Positions 32,873 to 41,050 are shown, counted from the first letter of the stretch. The stretch: 52,708 bases of DNA from DAOTWA01 sp034435955 (GCA_034435955.1 DAOTWA010000019.1:1-52708), one strand, 5' to 3'. Numbers and translations are program-made. Notes: a model not told the origin generated them from the sequence alone.

Positions 32873-34366
32873 ATGAACATTCTTCTCGTTTATCCAGAGT
32901 TTCCGGATACTTTTTGGAGCTTCAAGCACGCATTGAGCTTTGTCAAGAGGAAGGCATCTTCGCCGCCGTTAGGTCTGCTGACCGTGGCCGCCATGCTGCC
33001 GGAGGAGTGGAACAAGCGGCTGATCGATACCAATGTCCGCGCATTAACATCTGAAGACCTGTTTTGGGCGGATTACGTCTTCTTGAGCGCCATGGTGGTA
33101 CAGCGCAAATCGGCCCAGCAGATTATCGCCCAGTGCAAGGAAGCGGGCGTCCGGGTGGTTGCCGGCGGACCGTTGTTCACAATGGAATATGAAGAGTTCC
33201 CTGAGGTGGATCACTTTGTCTTGAATGAAGCCGAGCTGACCCTGCCTCCCTTTTTAGCCGATCTGGCCAGGGGCGAGCCTCAGCGCATTTACCAAACCAA
33301 CGAATTCCCGGATATCCGTCAAACACCGGCGCCGCTTTGGCGCCTGGCCGAGCTCGATCGTTATGAGACCATGGCGATCCAGTTTTCACGCGGCTGCCCT
33401 TTCCATTGTGATTTCTGCAATATCACCACCCTTTTTGGCCACCGACCGCGCACCAAAACCGCGCCTCAGATTCTGGCGGAGCTCGACTCGTTGTATGCGC
33501 TCGGCTGGCGGCGCAATATCTTCTTTGTCGACGATAATTTTATCGGCAACAAGCGCCAGATCAAAAACGAAATTCTGCCGGCCTTAATCGAGTGGCGTAA
33601 GGGCAAAATTGGCGTGCCATTCCAGACCGAGGTTTCGATCAATCTGGCGGATGATGATGAACTGATCAATCTGATGGTTGAGGCTGGCTTCAATACCGTC
33701 TTCGTCGGCATCGAAACTCCCAACCTGGACAGCCTGGCCGAATGCAGTAAGTCGCAGAACCAGAATCGCGACCTGGTGGAGAGTGTGCGGCGTTTGCAGA
33801 CGGCCGGCATGCAGGTGCAGGGCGGCTTTATCGTCGGTTTCGACAACGATTCCCCATCGATCTTTCAGCAGCAGATCGAATTTATTCAAAAGAGCCGTAT
33901 TGTCACGGCCATGGTTGGCCTGCTCCAGGCGCCGCTGGGGACACCCCTCTTCGAACGCCTGAGGCGCGAGGGGCGCATTTTATCCGGCTTTACCGGCGAC
34001 AACGTCGATGGGTTGACGAACATCCTGCCCAAGATGGATTTGCATGTACTGCAGGAAGGTTATCGGCATGTGTTGGACTCGTTATATTCCCCCAAAGATT
34101 ATTACCAGAGGGTGATTAACTTCCTGAAGGAGTACAGGTTGCCGAAAGTATCCGTCCCGATTGATTTTAGCCAGGTGATGGCTTTCTTACGTTCCATTTA
34201 TCGGCTGGGCATTCGCGGCGCGGAAAGGGTGTATTACTGGCGGTTGTTCTTCTGGACACTGTTCCACCGACCGAAGTTGTTCCCCATGGCGATCACTCTG
34301 GCCATTTACGGTTTCCATTTCCGCAAAGTCGTCGAGCTGCACATTCAAAGCCTGCCGGCAGGCTGA
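32873..34366 (+). CDS. B12-binding-type radical SAM protein related to HpnP (DUF4070)
   Basis: 497 aa. Residues 1-140 form the cobalamin-binding-like Rossmann domain (MNILLVYPEFPDTFWSF, PPLGLLTVAAMLPEEW, VVAGGPLFTMEYEEFP). The radical SAM core has the cluster motif CPFHCDFC (Cys175, Cys179, Cys182) and FFVDDNFIGNKRQIK. The C-terminal part (380-497) resembles DUF4070, shared with hopanoid C-2 methylase HpnP and many uncharacterised relatives. It probably methylates an unactivated carbon in a lipid or natural product, but no hopanoid genes are in the window, so HpnP itself is not claimed. Ribosome site AGGAA lies 7 bases before ATG. It stands after the TetR-SDR genes on the same strand, 99 bases downstream. 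Confidence 0.85.
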   Translation: MNILLVYPEFPDTFWSFKHALSFVKRKASSPPLGLLTVAAMLPEEWNKRLIDTNVRALTSEDLFWADYVFLSAMVVQRKSAQQIIAQCKEAGVRVVAGGPLFTMEYEEFPEVDHFVLNEAELTLPPFLADLARGEPQRIYQTNEFPDIRQTPAPLWRLAELDRYETMAIQFSRGCPFHCDFCNITTLFGHRPRTKTAPQILAELDSLYALGWRRNIFFVDDNFIGNKRQIKNEILPALIEWRKGKIGVPFQTEVSINLADDDELINLMVEAGFNTVFVGIETPNLDSLAECSKSQNQNRDLVESVRRLQTAGMQVQGGFIVGFDNDSPSIFQQQIEFIQKSRIVTAMVGLLQAPLGTPLFERLRREGRILSGFTGDNVDGLTNILPKMDLHVLQEGYRHVLDSLYSPKDYYQRVINFLKEYRLPKVSVPIDFSQVMAFLRSIYRLGIRGAERVYYWRLFFWTLFHRPKLFPMAITLAIYGFHFRKVVELHIQSLPAG

Positions 34367-34402
34367 GATCATCCAGCAATTCCAACGGTCAACGGTTACG
34401 AC

Positions 34403-34436
34403 TGAGGAGGCGGGTGCGAAGGTGCCCGCCTCCTCA
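34403..34436. terminator. Long hairpin between convergent genes
   Basis: TGAGGAGGCGGG (34403-34414) pairs perfectly with CCCGCCTCCTCA (34425-34436); wobble pairs extend the stem to about 15 with a GAAG loop. It lies between the radical SAM stop (34366) and the PhzF stop (34493), so it likely ends transcription from both sides, although no T-run is present. A separate 16-base perfect palindrome (34349-34364) overlaps the radical SAM stop. Confidence 0.7.
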
Positions 34437-34492
34437 GCTCATCCCGGACGTTGGCCGGACGCCTTTCCTGATCGCTGTTTTCGCGCGGTCGA

Positions 34493-35290
34493 TTAATCTA
34501 CCAGCAGATGACCGCTGAAGACCGTTACTGCTCTTCCAGCGATAAAGACCCGTTCACCGGCGTAACGTACACGCAGGATGCCGCCGCGTGCGGAGATCTG
34601 GTGGAAGAGGAATTCGGTTTGACCGAGTTTCGCGCTCCAATATGGCGCCAGGCAGCAATGCGCAGCACCGGTAACCGGATCTTCATTGATCCCCAAATTC
34701 GGGGCGAAAAAACGCGAGACGATATCGAATGGTCCTTTGGAGGCGCGCGCTGTGACGATCAGCCCTCGGATAGGAATGGAACGCAGCCTGGCGAAATCGG
34801 GCTTCAAGCCTGCGACGATCTCCTCATCCGCCACTTCGACGAGCAGTTCGTCCTGCCAGCGGGCGACATTGACAAAAGAGATGCCGCCCAGAGCGCTCTC
34901 CAGGCCGGAAGGCGGCTCGGCCGGAATCACTGGACGGGTGGGGAAGTCTAATTCCACCCAGCCATCGTTGAAGGTTGCAGTCAGCAGTCCAGATAGGGTA
35001 TAAAAGCGCGCTGGCCGGTCTTTGTCCAGTCGGCGACTATCCCACAAAGTGTGGGCACTGGCCAGGGTGGCATGGCCACACAATTCGATTTCGGCGATGG
35101 GGGTGAACCATCTCAGACGATAGCCGTCCTCTTCTGGAAGCAAAAAGGCTGTCTCGGAAAGGTTCATCTCCCGTGCGACGGCCAGCATCCAGTCTGTTTC
35201 TCGCTGGCGCTCCAGAAACACAACCGCGGCCGGGTTGCCGGCAAAAGGCGTTTCCGTGAATGCATCCACCTGGTATAGGTCCAGGGCCAT
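34493..35290 (-). CDS. PhzF family isomerase-like protein
   Basis: 265 aa, the size of PhzF/DAP-epimerase-fold proteins. Family signs: QVDAFTETPFAGNPAAVVFL near residue 7, MNLSETAFL with the catalytic-type Glu near 46, EIELCGHATLASAH near 69-82, and GINEDPVTGAAHCCLAPYW near 199 in the second half. PhzF isomerises trans-2,3-dihydro-3-hydroxyanthranilate in phenazine synthesis, but most genomic relatives have unknown substrates and no phenazine genes are here. The gene is 57 bases downstream of the small CxxC protein gene on the same strand and may be co-transcribed. Confidence 0.9.
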   Translation of the reverse strand: MALDLYQVDAFTETPFAGNPAAVVFLERQRETDWMLAVAREMNLSETAFLLPEEDGYRLRWFTPIAEIELCGHATLASAHTLWDSRRLDKDRPARFYTLSGLLTATFNDGWVELDFPTRPVIPAEPPSGLESALGGISFVNVARWQDELLVEVADEEIVAGLKPDFARLRSIPIRGLIVTARASKGPFDIVSRFFAPNLGINEDPVTGAAHCCLAPYWSAKLGQTEFLFHQISARGGILRVRYAGERVFIAGRAVTVFSGHLLVD

Positions 35291-35347
35291 GGATTGCAGC
35301 TCCAGAGTGTGATTTTGAATAGCGTCCTCGATTATACCTCTGTCGGT

Positions 35348-35632
35348 TCAGGTCCTCTCATGGAGCTGAGCTTCAGAGATGTGGAGTTCCTGGCTGCATA
35401 CAGGGCAACGGATGGAGATAGGCGGCTCCGGCGAGGAGATCGAAGATTTCGGGCGGCGCATGGGTATGAGAGCCAGCGCCGCCATGATCGAGGTTCGGAC
35501 ATTAGATCGGCGACGAATTTTCATCGGTCCGTCATCGTTCAACAGCCGAAATAATTTGCGTTGCTGCAGGAAATCATCGATTTCCTTTTGTTTCTCTTGT
35601 AGCATTGCTTTCAGGAAGAAATCGGACAACAT
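35348..35632 (-). CDS. Small unknown protein with C-terminal CxxC
   Basis: 94 aa, not recognised. The N-terminal 35 residues form a charged helix (FLKAMLQEKQKEIDDFLQQR) and the C-terminus has RCPVCSQELHISEAQ, a CxxC knuckle of zinc or redox type that lacks a second pair. A strong ribosome site AGGAGG lies 7 bases before the ATG at 35632, which argues that it is a real gene despite its size. A good minus-strand promoter is found at 35804-35832. It precedes the PhzF gene. The opposite-strand reading frames over the same DNA lack a ribosome site. Confidence 0.6.
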   Translation of the reverse strand: MLSDFFLKAMLQEKQKEIDDFLQQRKLFRLLNDDGPMKIRRRSNVRTSIMAALALIPMRRPKSSISSPEPPISIRCPVCSQELHISEAQLHERT

Positions 35633-35753
35633 GACCCTGCCTCCTGGTTCTCGGTCCTTCCCGTCCAGACGACATTATTCGGTGACATGGCTGTTTATAA
35701 GACCATGGTGCGTTTTATTTACTGCCTGCGATGGCTATCTAACAGAATACCTA

Positions 35754-35782
35754 TTGACGCCCATCTCATAACCGACTATAAT
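35754..35782 (+). promoter_or_regulatory. Consensus promoter of the CGNR regulator gene
   Basis: TTGACG (35754-35759), 17-base spacer, TATAAT (35777-35782) on the plus strand. Transcription would begin near 35789, about 75 bases before the CGNR start codon. It faces the minus-strand promoter at 35804-35832, so the two start points lie almost back to back and RNA polymerases would move toward each other's promoter. Confidence 0.8.
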
Positions 35783-35803
35783 TTATTAGACAGTTACATA
35801 ACC

Positions 35804-35832
35804 AGTATAGCACATCGAATATAACCTGTCAA
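35804..35832 (-). promoter_or_regulatory. Consensus promoter of the small CxxC protein gene, with repeats
   Basis: On the minus strand TTGACA (35832-35827), 17-base spacer, TATACT (35809-35804). It faces the plus-strand promoter at 35754-35782. Repeated short words lie across both: ATAACC at 35768-35773, 35798-35803 and 35821-35826, and CAGTTAYAT at 35791-35799 and 35844-35852. These could be binding sites for the adjacent CGNR regulator. Confidence 0.7.
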
Positions 35833-35863
35833 TCAGGTATAGCCAGTTATATTTAGAGGAAGC

Positions 35864-36505
35864 ATGAGCCTGTACCTTGTAAACGAGGATGAACTTGAAC
35901 TAGAGGCCGGTCGGTTGTGCCTTGAGTTCTGCAACACAGTGGATTGGCACGCCAGCGACCATCCTATCAATTATTTGAACAGCTATGCGGATTTGGTGGC
36001 GTGGGCCAGAAAAGTCAAAATGCTCGATGCGGAAGCCGAGGAAGGGCTTCTGAAAGAGGCCGGGAAAAACCCGCAGGAAGCAGCGAGGGTTTTGGAGAAG
36101 GGTGTTACCCTGCGGGAAACCATTTATCGCGTATTCACCTCATTGGCCCATCACCGCCATCCATCGGAGGAGGATTTGACCCTCCTCAACGGCTTCATCG
36201 TTGAAATGCTGTCTAAAACGGTGATTGCGGCTCAGAATGGAAGCTTCCGTTGGGCCTGGGCGGGTGAGGAAAAAGCGCTGGAGAGCGTCCTTTGGCCGAT
36301 CGTGCTCTCCGCTGCAGATCTACTCACGGATCATGATCCCGAAAGGATCAAGCAGTGCGCGGATGATCGCGGCTGCGGCTGGCTGTTTTACGATATCACC
36401 CGCAATAACAGTCGCCAATGGTGCAGCATGAGCTCTTGCGGCAATCGAGCCAAAGCCAAGCGGCATTACGAAAAGGTTAAAATCCAGCTCTCGAAGTTGA
36501 GCTGA
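35864..36505 (+). CDS. CGNR zinc finger / ABATE domain regulator
   Basis: 213 aa. The N-terminal ABATE-like domain (residues 8-150: GRLCLEFCNTVDWHAS, LNSYADLVAWARK) is followed by the CGNR zinc finger near 163-200 with CADDRGCGWLFYD, WCSMSSCGNRAKAKRHY. Proteins of this type are presumed transcription factors that sense stress in Actinobacteria and Chloroflexota. The gene starts with ATG at 35864, with TTTAGAGGAAGC just upstream as ribosome site. It probably controls the facing promoters at 35754-35832 (inference). A terminator-like hairpin follows at 36530-36581. Confidence 0.88.
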   Translation: MSLYLVNEDELELEAGRLCLEFCNTVDWHASDHPINYLNSYADLVAWARKVKMLDAEAEEGLLKEAGKNPQEAARVLEKGVTLRETIYRVFTSLAHHRHPSEEDLTLLNGFIVEMLSKTVIAAQNGSFRWAWAGEEKALESVLWPIVLSAADLLTDHDPERIKQCADDRGCGWLFYDITRNNSRQWCSMSSCGNRAKAKRHYEKVKIQLSKLS

Positions 36506-36529
36506 TGCGGTTTTCCAGCACTCGGCTTC

Positions 36530-36581
36530 AAAAATAGGCGGCCAGGACTGATCCAAGGTATGGCCGCCGTCCGCTATTTTT
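36530..36581 (+). terminator. Terminator-like hairpin after the CGNR gene
   Basis: GGCGGCCA (36537-36544) pairs with TGGCCGCC (36561-36568), and the outer AAAATAG (36531-36537) complements CTATTTT (36574-36580), with a T-run at 36577-36581. The unpaired loop between the inner arms is 16 bases. It lies 25 bases after the stop and before the protease genes. Confidence 0.7.
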
Positions 36582-36676
36582 ACCGATGTTGCTCCCGTCC
36601 CTTCCAGCTATAATGCGTCAAATAATGCCGATAAGGGTTGCACAAGCTGTGTTCGACCCTGAATTGAGGTGTTCAC

Positions 36677-37588
36677 ATGGATAATAACTCAAACAGCAAC
36701 GTGCTGGTGCAGCTTTCCGATGCACTGGCAGGAGCCGTGGAAATCGCCGCATCGTCCACCGTCCTTGTCGACGCCCGCCCGCGCGTCCCGGCCAGTGGAG
36801 TGGCTTTCTCCAACGAGTTAATTCTCACTGCGCACCATGCTGTGGAACGCGATGACGACATCCGCGTTGTTTTGCCGGATGGCGAGCAGGTCGCAGCCAG
36901 ATTGGCAGGGCGCGACTCCGCCACCGACCTGGCTCTGTTGCGCCTTGCACAAGCCAGTGCGGTGCCGGCCAAGCCCGACCTCAAAGGCCCGCGGGTTGGA
37001 CAGATCGTGCTGGCATTAGGCCGCCCCAGCAGGGAGGGCATCCAAGCGAGCCAGGGCATCGTCAGCGCGCGAGGCGGCCCGCTGGAGGTGCGTCGCATGG
37101 CTCTGATCGAAGAATACGTGCGCAGCGATGCCATTCCCTATCCCGGATTTTCAGGCGGTCCCCTGGTGGATGCACAGGGCAGGGTAGTAGGCATCAATAC
37201 CACCGGATTGATCTCAGGCGTGGCGCTGACCATCCCTGCCGGCCTGGCCTGGCAGACGGCTGATTTGCTGGCGAAGCATGGACGGGTCCAGCGCGGTTTT
37301 CTGGGGGTGCGCACCCAGCCGGTTGAGCTGCCGGCCGCCCTGCGCTCGAGCCTTGGACGCGAGCAGAGCAGCGGGCTGGTCATCGTGGGCGTAGAGCCAG
37401 GCTCCCCCGCCGACACCGGCGGTCTGCTTATCGGGGACGTCATCACCGGAATGGACGATGCCCCAATCCCTGATTACGAGTCCCTGGTGAGTAAGCTGGG
37501 CGGCGGGTCGGCAGGCCGAATGGCTGCGATGGAGATCATCCGCGCGGGACAAAAGCGCACGGTGTCACTGCGCATCGGAAGCCGATAA
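36677..37588 (+). CDS. HtrA-like serine protease with PDZ domain, no signal peptide
   Basis: 303 aa. The trypsin-fold domain (20-200) has a catalytic triad by position: His54 in LTAHHAV, Asp84 in SATDLALL and Ser159 in PGFSGGPL (GNSGGP in most HtrA proteins, here GFSGGP). A C-terminal PDZ domain (207-303) contains FLGVRTQPVELP and GVEPGSPADTGGLLIGDVI. No signal peptide or membrane anchor is seen, unlike DegP or the anchored DegS type, so it may act in the cytoplasm. Start ATG with GAGGTG 6 bases upstream. It is 17 bases before a second protease gene, so the pair is an operon. Confidence 0.88.
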   Translation: MDNNSNSNVLVQLSDALAGAVEIAASSTVLVDARPRVPASGVAFSNELILTAHHAVERDDDIRVVLPDGEQVAARLAGRDSATDLALLRLAQASAVPAKPDLKGPRVGQIVLALGRPSREGIQASQGIVSARGGPLEVRRMALIEEYVRSDAIPYPGFSGGPLVDAQGRVVGINTTGLISGVALTIPAGLAWQTADLLAKHGRVQRGFLGVRTQPVELPAALRSSLGREQSSGLVIVGVEPGSPADTGGLLIGDVITGMDDAPIPDYESLVSKLGGGSAGRMAAMEIIRAGQKRTVSLRIGSR

Positions 37589-37605
37589 ATCGAATTGAGG
37601 TATCC

Positions 37606-38238
37606 ATGGCAGTCCATCCTGATGTTAAATTGCCGATCACGCGCGACCTCGACGAACAAATTGAGGCCATGTTGACTCGCGCGCTGCGCAGCCTGGTGCA
37701 GGTTGTCAATTCCCATCGTGGGGCCGGAGCGGGGATCATCTGGCGCCAGAACGGGCTGATCGTGACCAACAGCCATGTGGTCGGGCGCGGCCAGGTGGCG
37801 GTCATCCTTTATGATGGGCGCAGGTATCCTGCCCGGCTGGTTGCGCGCGATCCCGAATCTGACCTGGCGGCGCTTGAGATCGATGCTGACGGCCTTCCGC
37901 CAGCGCTCACGGCTGATTCGCGCAATGTACGCGTTGGGCAGCTCGTGTTTGCCCTCGGGCACCCCTGGGGTCAGGTGAATTTCGTCACTGCCGGCATCGT
38001 CAGCGCGACCGGGACGTTCCAGACGCGTTCGGGTCGCGATTACCCTTACATTCGTATGGACGCTGCGCTCGCGCCGGGCAATTCGGGCGGGCCGCTGGTT
38101 AACGCCGCCGGTGGAGTAATTGGCATAAACAACATGATCATCGGCGGGGATCAGGGCATGGCCGTACCCAGCCATGTGGTCAGCGCCTTTGTCGAGAAAA
38201 TCGAGCATTCACGCGAAGGCAATGTGGTTTTCGCCTGA
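37606..38238 (+). CDS. Trypsin-fold serine protease without PDZ
   Basis: 210 aa. This is the protease domain only: His57 in VTNSHVV, Asp86 in ESDLAAL and Ser160 in PGNSGGPLV form a complete triad, and GHPWG near 119-123 is the usual HtrA loop. No signal peptide, membrane helix or PDZ domain is present. It follows the PDZ-containing protease by 17 bases. The pair looks like a duplicated and then specialised HtrA unit; the two may form mixed oligomers (inference). A TATAAT word sits after it at 38283-38288, before the aminotransferase gene, without a clear -35. Confidence 0.87.
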   Translation: MAVHPDVKLPITRDLDEQIEAMLTRALRSLVQVVNSHRGAGAGIIWRQNGLIVTNSHVVGRGQVAVILYDGRRYPARLVARDPESDLAALEIDADGLPPALTADSRNVRVGQLVFALGHPWGQVNFVTAGIVSATGTFQTRSGRDYPYIRMDAALAPGNSGGPLVNAAGGVIGINNMIIGGDQGMAVPSHVVSAFVEKIEHSREGNVVFA

Positions 38239-38315
38239 TCCTGGCGGCTTTCAACCGGCGACGGCCGATCCATCTGCCGGGGTATAATCATCGGCAGCAT
38301 TGGGGAGGCCGTTCG

Positions 38316-39164
38316 ATGGGGATTGTACGCGTCTGGCGACTGACGTGCCGGAATAAACCGGATGCCGTTGAATTGATCTTCAAGCCTGCGCCGAGAAGTT
38401 TGGATGAGGCGGCAGGCCATTTGCCGCCATGCGCCTATACCACCCTGCGGACATATCAGGGAAACAGGGTGCTCCATCTGGAGTGGCAGGTACGTCGTTT
38501 GGAGCAGACGGCTTGCCTGGCCAACTTGCCTCTGCAAGTAGATATGGATTGCCTGCGTACTGCCATGCGCCAGGTGGTGGCTGATTACAATGCTGTGGAT
38601 GTGCGCATGCGAATCTACCTTGACCTGTCGCAAGAACCGGGTGTTGTTTACCTGGCAGTAGAGCGCCTGCGGCAGCCGCCCAGGCGGCTCTATCTGGACG
38701 GGGCGGCGGCCATCACCCGAGTCATGCACCGCGATGAACCGCAAGCGAAACGCAGCGAATTCTTAAGTCTGGCAGCGGAGGTTCGCAGGGGGATAACAGG
38801 GCCTGTTCACGAAGTCCTGATGGTTTCCACCGAAGGCCGGCTGCTGGAAGGACTTAGCAGTAATTTCTTCGGCGTTCGCTCTGGCGAGTTGTGGACGGCG
38901 GGTGATGGAATTCTGCCAGGCTTCACGCGAGAGCTAGTGCTGGACGAAGCCAAGCGGTTGGGGATCGTCGTTCATTTTGAAGCGGTCCATCTGGCGGAGG
39001 TCGGTATCCTCGAAGAAGCCTTTATTACCAGCGCCACACGCGGCGTGCTTCCAATTGTGCGCATAGATGATCATATAATTGGGAACGGCAAGCCTGGGCC
39101 GATCACCAGACGCCTGCGTTCTGCTTATGAACGCCGCGTCATTCAGGAAGCAGAACTGCTGTGA
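38316..39164 (+). CDS. PLP-dependent class IV aminotransferase (branched-chain / PabC-like)
   Basis: 282 aa. The fold-type IV pattern is seen: LHLEWQVRRLEQTACL near residue 51, QAKRSEFLSLAAEVR with a candidate PLP lysine near 145, VHEVLMVSTEGRLLEGLSSNFF near 165-186, and GILPGFTRELVLDEA near 196, then EEAFITSATRGVLPI near 230, which is the usual C-terminal pocket. Members transaminate branched-chain or D-amino acids or make p-aminobenzoate from aminodeoxychorismate; the sequence alone does not decide between them. The ATG at 38316 has no strong ribosome site nearby. The gene is convergent with the methyltransferase at 39189. Confidence 0.85.
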   Translation: MGIVRVWRLTCRNKPDAVELIFKPAPRSLDEAAGHLPPCAYTTLRTYQGNRVLHLEWQVRRLEQTACLANLPLQVDMDCLRTAMRQVVADYNAVDVRMRIYLDLSQEPGVVYLAVERLRQPPRRLYLDGAAAITRVMHRDEPQAKRSEFLSLAAEVRRGITGPVHEVLMVSTEGRLLEGLSSNFFGVRSGELWTAGDGILPGFTRELVLDEAKRLGIVVHFEAVHLAEVGILEEAFITSATRGVLPIVRIDDHIIGNGKPGPITRRLRSAYERRVIQEAELL

Positions 39165-39188
39165 GGTTGGATGTAATTCTTGAAATGG

Positions 39189-39761
39189 CTATCTCGATGC
39201 ATTGCGAGCGACCAACCCGGCGACCGCTTTCCTCCCGCCAGAAGATGACGGGATCCAGCCTTCGTGGTAAGAGAGTATCTCCCACTCCCTAAACAAATCA
39301 GCCAGCTCTGCGGGTGCCAGCAGATAAGCCGGATCCATTTCCGGCTTGATCGCCAGCATTTCGCGGGTCAACGTTTCCAGGATGAGCAGGCCACCTGGTT
39401 TCAAAATCCGCCCATATTCGGCCCACAGGTCGCGCTGTAAATAGTAAAAGTTGATGATCAGATCGAAGCCGGAGGTGGGCAGCCATACATGGGTCAAATC
39501 GGCCTGAAAGCAATGAATCCCCGGCCAGCGGGATTTGGCGATCCGCAGGGCCGTCATGGAGATATCCACCCCGACGATATCCAGGCCGTGGGCCAAAAGA
39601 AAGCCCGCATTTGCCCCTGCGCCCATGGCCACATCCAATGCCTTGCCGGCTGGAGGGAGGAGATGGGCATTTTCGACCAGAAATGGGGAAGTTTCTCTCA
39701 TGCCCAGCCGGGGCTCAGAGCGGTAACGCGTTTCCCAGTGGATAGCATCGGCGCTAGGCAT
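39189..39761 (-). CDS. SAM-dependent methyltransferase (tellurite-resistance TehB-like)
   Basis: 190 aa from the ATG at 39761. An upstream in-frame start at 39893 would lengthen the overlap with the metallophosphoesterase gene, and the conserved domain begins at ADAIHWETRYRSEP. Motif I is KALDVAMGAGANAGFL, motif II VGVDIS, motif III FDLIINFYYLQRDLWAE, post-motif YGRILKPGGLLILETL. The layout resembles small-molecule methyltransferases such as TehB-like proteins. Its start overlaps the stop of the upstream metallophosphoesterase gene by 8 bases, so the two are co-translated. Substrate unknown. Confidence 0.85.
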   Translation of the reverse strand: MPSADAIHWETRYRSEPRLGMRETSPFLVENAHLLPPAGKALDVAMGAGANAGFLLAHGLDIVGVDISMTALRIAKSRWPGIHCFQADLTHVWLPTSGFDLIINFYYLQRDLWAEYGRILKPGGLLILETLTREMLAIKPEMDPAYLLAPAELADLFREWEILSYHEGWIPSSSGGRKAVAGLVARNASR

Positions 39762-40941
39762 TTTCTGATCCCTGAGCAGCTCCTGTTGCGGATACGTTCG
39801 TGGGGGGCTGAGGTGGAGCGCTAATCTCCCACAAAATGATCTCGGGCGGGCATAGAAAACGCACCCGTGGCGCGCCGGCTCCTTCCAGGCCAATGCCGCG
39901 GGTGACGTACAGGATCATCTTGCCGAGCTGAATGCGCCCCGCCTCGAAGCGCTTGCCATACAGCGAGCCGGTAAACAGGGCGCCAATGAGCGGCAGTCGC
40001 ACCTGGCCGCCATGGGTGTGGCCGGAAAGTTGCAGATCGAGGCCCAGTTCGGCGGCGTTGGGCGCAAGATCAGGAGAGTGATATAGGAGGATTGTGAACC
40101 GTTCAGATGGCTCGCCTTTCAATTTACGCAATCGAGGAGCATCAAGGAACGGTTTGTGGGTGCAACTCAGGCCGATCACGTCGATCTGGTTGCCTTCGAA
40201 TTCCAATGTGATTTTTTCGTCTCGCAGCCATCGGAGGGGAAGGTCCTGCAGCAGCTTCGGGATGACGTCGGTCAGGTCAACAGCCGGGCTACCCGTGACG
40301 GCGTAGACCCCCAGCGGTGCCGCCCACTCGCGCAGTATGCTGCGGCAGGTTTGCCATGCCAGCGGATCGCGCAGGTAGGACAGGTTGAGAAAATCGCCCG
40401 AATACAGGATCAGGTCGGGTTTGAGGGTGAGGATGAGCTGATTAAGGCGGCGTTCCCGATCAGTCAGCCGCTCGACGTGCAGGTCACCTAGATGCAGGAC
40501 TCGCAGGGTTTTTCCAGGGTGCAGCTTTTCCGTGTAAAGCGCTTGATGGGTGATGGTGAGACGATGCGGCTCGATCCAGAAACCGTAAATCACCAATCCA
40601 GTCCCCACTGCCTGCAACGCGAGCGAGACAGGTACAGGCAGGAAAGCCACTGCCGTGCGCAGGACCGCCAGGATGAGGGTGGGCGGTTTGGCCGGTCCGA
40701 ATGACTTGCCGGCGCGGGGCAGCGATGAAATCAGCGCCCAGTCACCTAAATAAAACGCCCACAGGGCAAAAGCGTAAGCCCAATTCGCGCCGGATGGAAG
40801 GTAGGCCAACAAGAAGAGCGCGGCCGCGAACAGGATGGAGGGTGTGCTTTCGATCAGCGCAGCCGTGCGCAGGATGATGTCAAAACGGTTGCCGGTGGTT
40901 CCGGGAAAGTAACGCCGCTTGCTGAAATCCTCGATTTGCAT
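39754..40941 (-). CDS. Membrane metallophosphoesterase with altered GNH motif
   Basis: 395 aa. Residues 30-130 carry about four hydrophobic segments (SILFAAALFLLAYLPSGANW, ALWAFYLGDWALIS, LQAVGTGLVIYGFWIEP), so the protein is membrane-anchored. Residues 150-370 hold a calcineurin-like phosphoesterase of the YkuE type: LRVLHLGDLHVERLT (D-x-H), ILYSGDFLNL (GD), LLYHSPDLAPN and LSGHTHGGQVRLP. The usual GNH(D/E) motif reads TGSPAVDLTD, so the Asn and His normally used for metal and substrate are missing. It is the first gene of a pair with the methyltransferase at 39189. Family members hydrolyse phosphoesters, often UDP-linked lipids. Confidence 0.85.
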   Translation of the reverse strand: MQIEDFSKRRYFPGTTGNRFDIILRTAALIESTPSILFAAALFLLAYLPSGANWAYAFALWAFYLGDWALISSLPRAGKSFGPAKPPTLILAVLRTAVAFLPVPVSLALQAVGTGLVIYGFWIEPHRLTITHQALYTEKLHPGKTLRVLHLGDLHVERLTDRERRLNQLILTLKPDLILYSGDFLNLSYLRDPLAWQTCRSILREWAAPLGVYAVTGSPAVDLTDVIPKLLQDLPLRWLRDEKITLEFEGNQIDVIGLSCTHKPFLDAPRLRKLKGEPSERFTILLYHSPDLAPNAAELGLDLQLSGHTHGGQVRLPLIGALFTGSLYGKRFEAGRIQLGKMILYVTRGIGLEGAGAPRVRFLCPPEIILWEISAPPQPPTNVSATGAAQGSENA

Positions 40942-41050
40942 TTTGGATAATTGCCTCTCTTATATAACGATAATGACCCACCCCCCCATATGGGCGAGTC
41001 CAATTTTACTCTGATTTTGACGACAGGGCGCATTTGCGCATGAAGACGAT

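Noticed and set aside
32873..34366. Naming the radical SAM gene hpnP
   Set aside because: Only family-level similarity is visible and no hopanoid pathway genes are present.
35379..35771. 130-codon plus-strand frame over the small CxxC gene
   Set aside because: No ribosome site, and it crosses the plus-strand promoter region; the minus-strand frame has both promoter and ribosome site.
36609..36614. TATAAT upstream of the PDZ protease gene as a promoter
   Set aside because: The nearest -35-like word TTGCTC is only 14 bases away, outside normal spacing.
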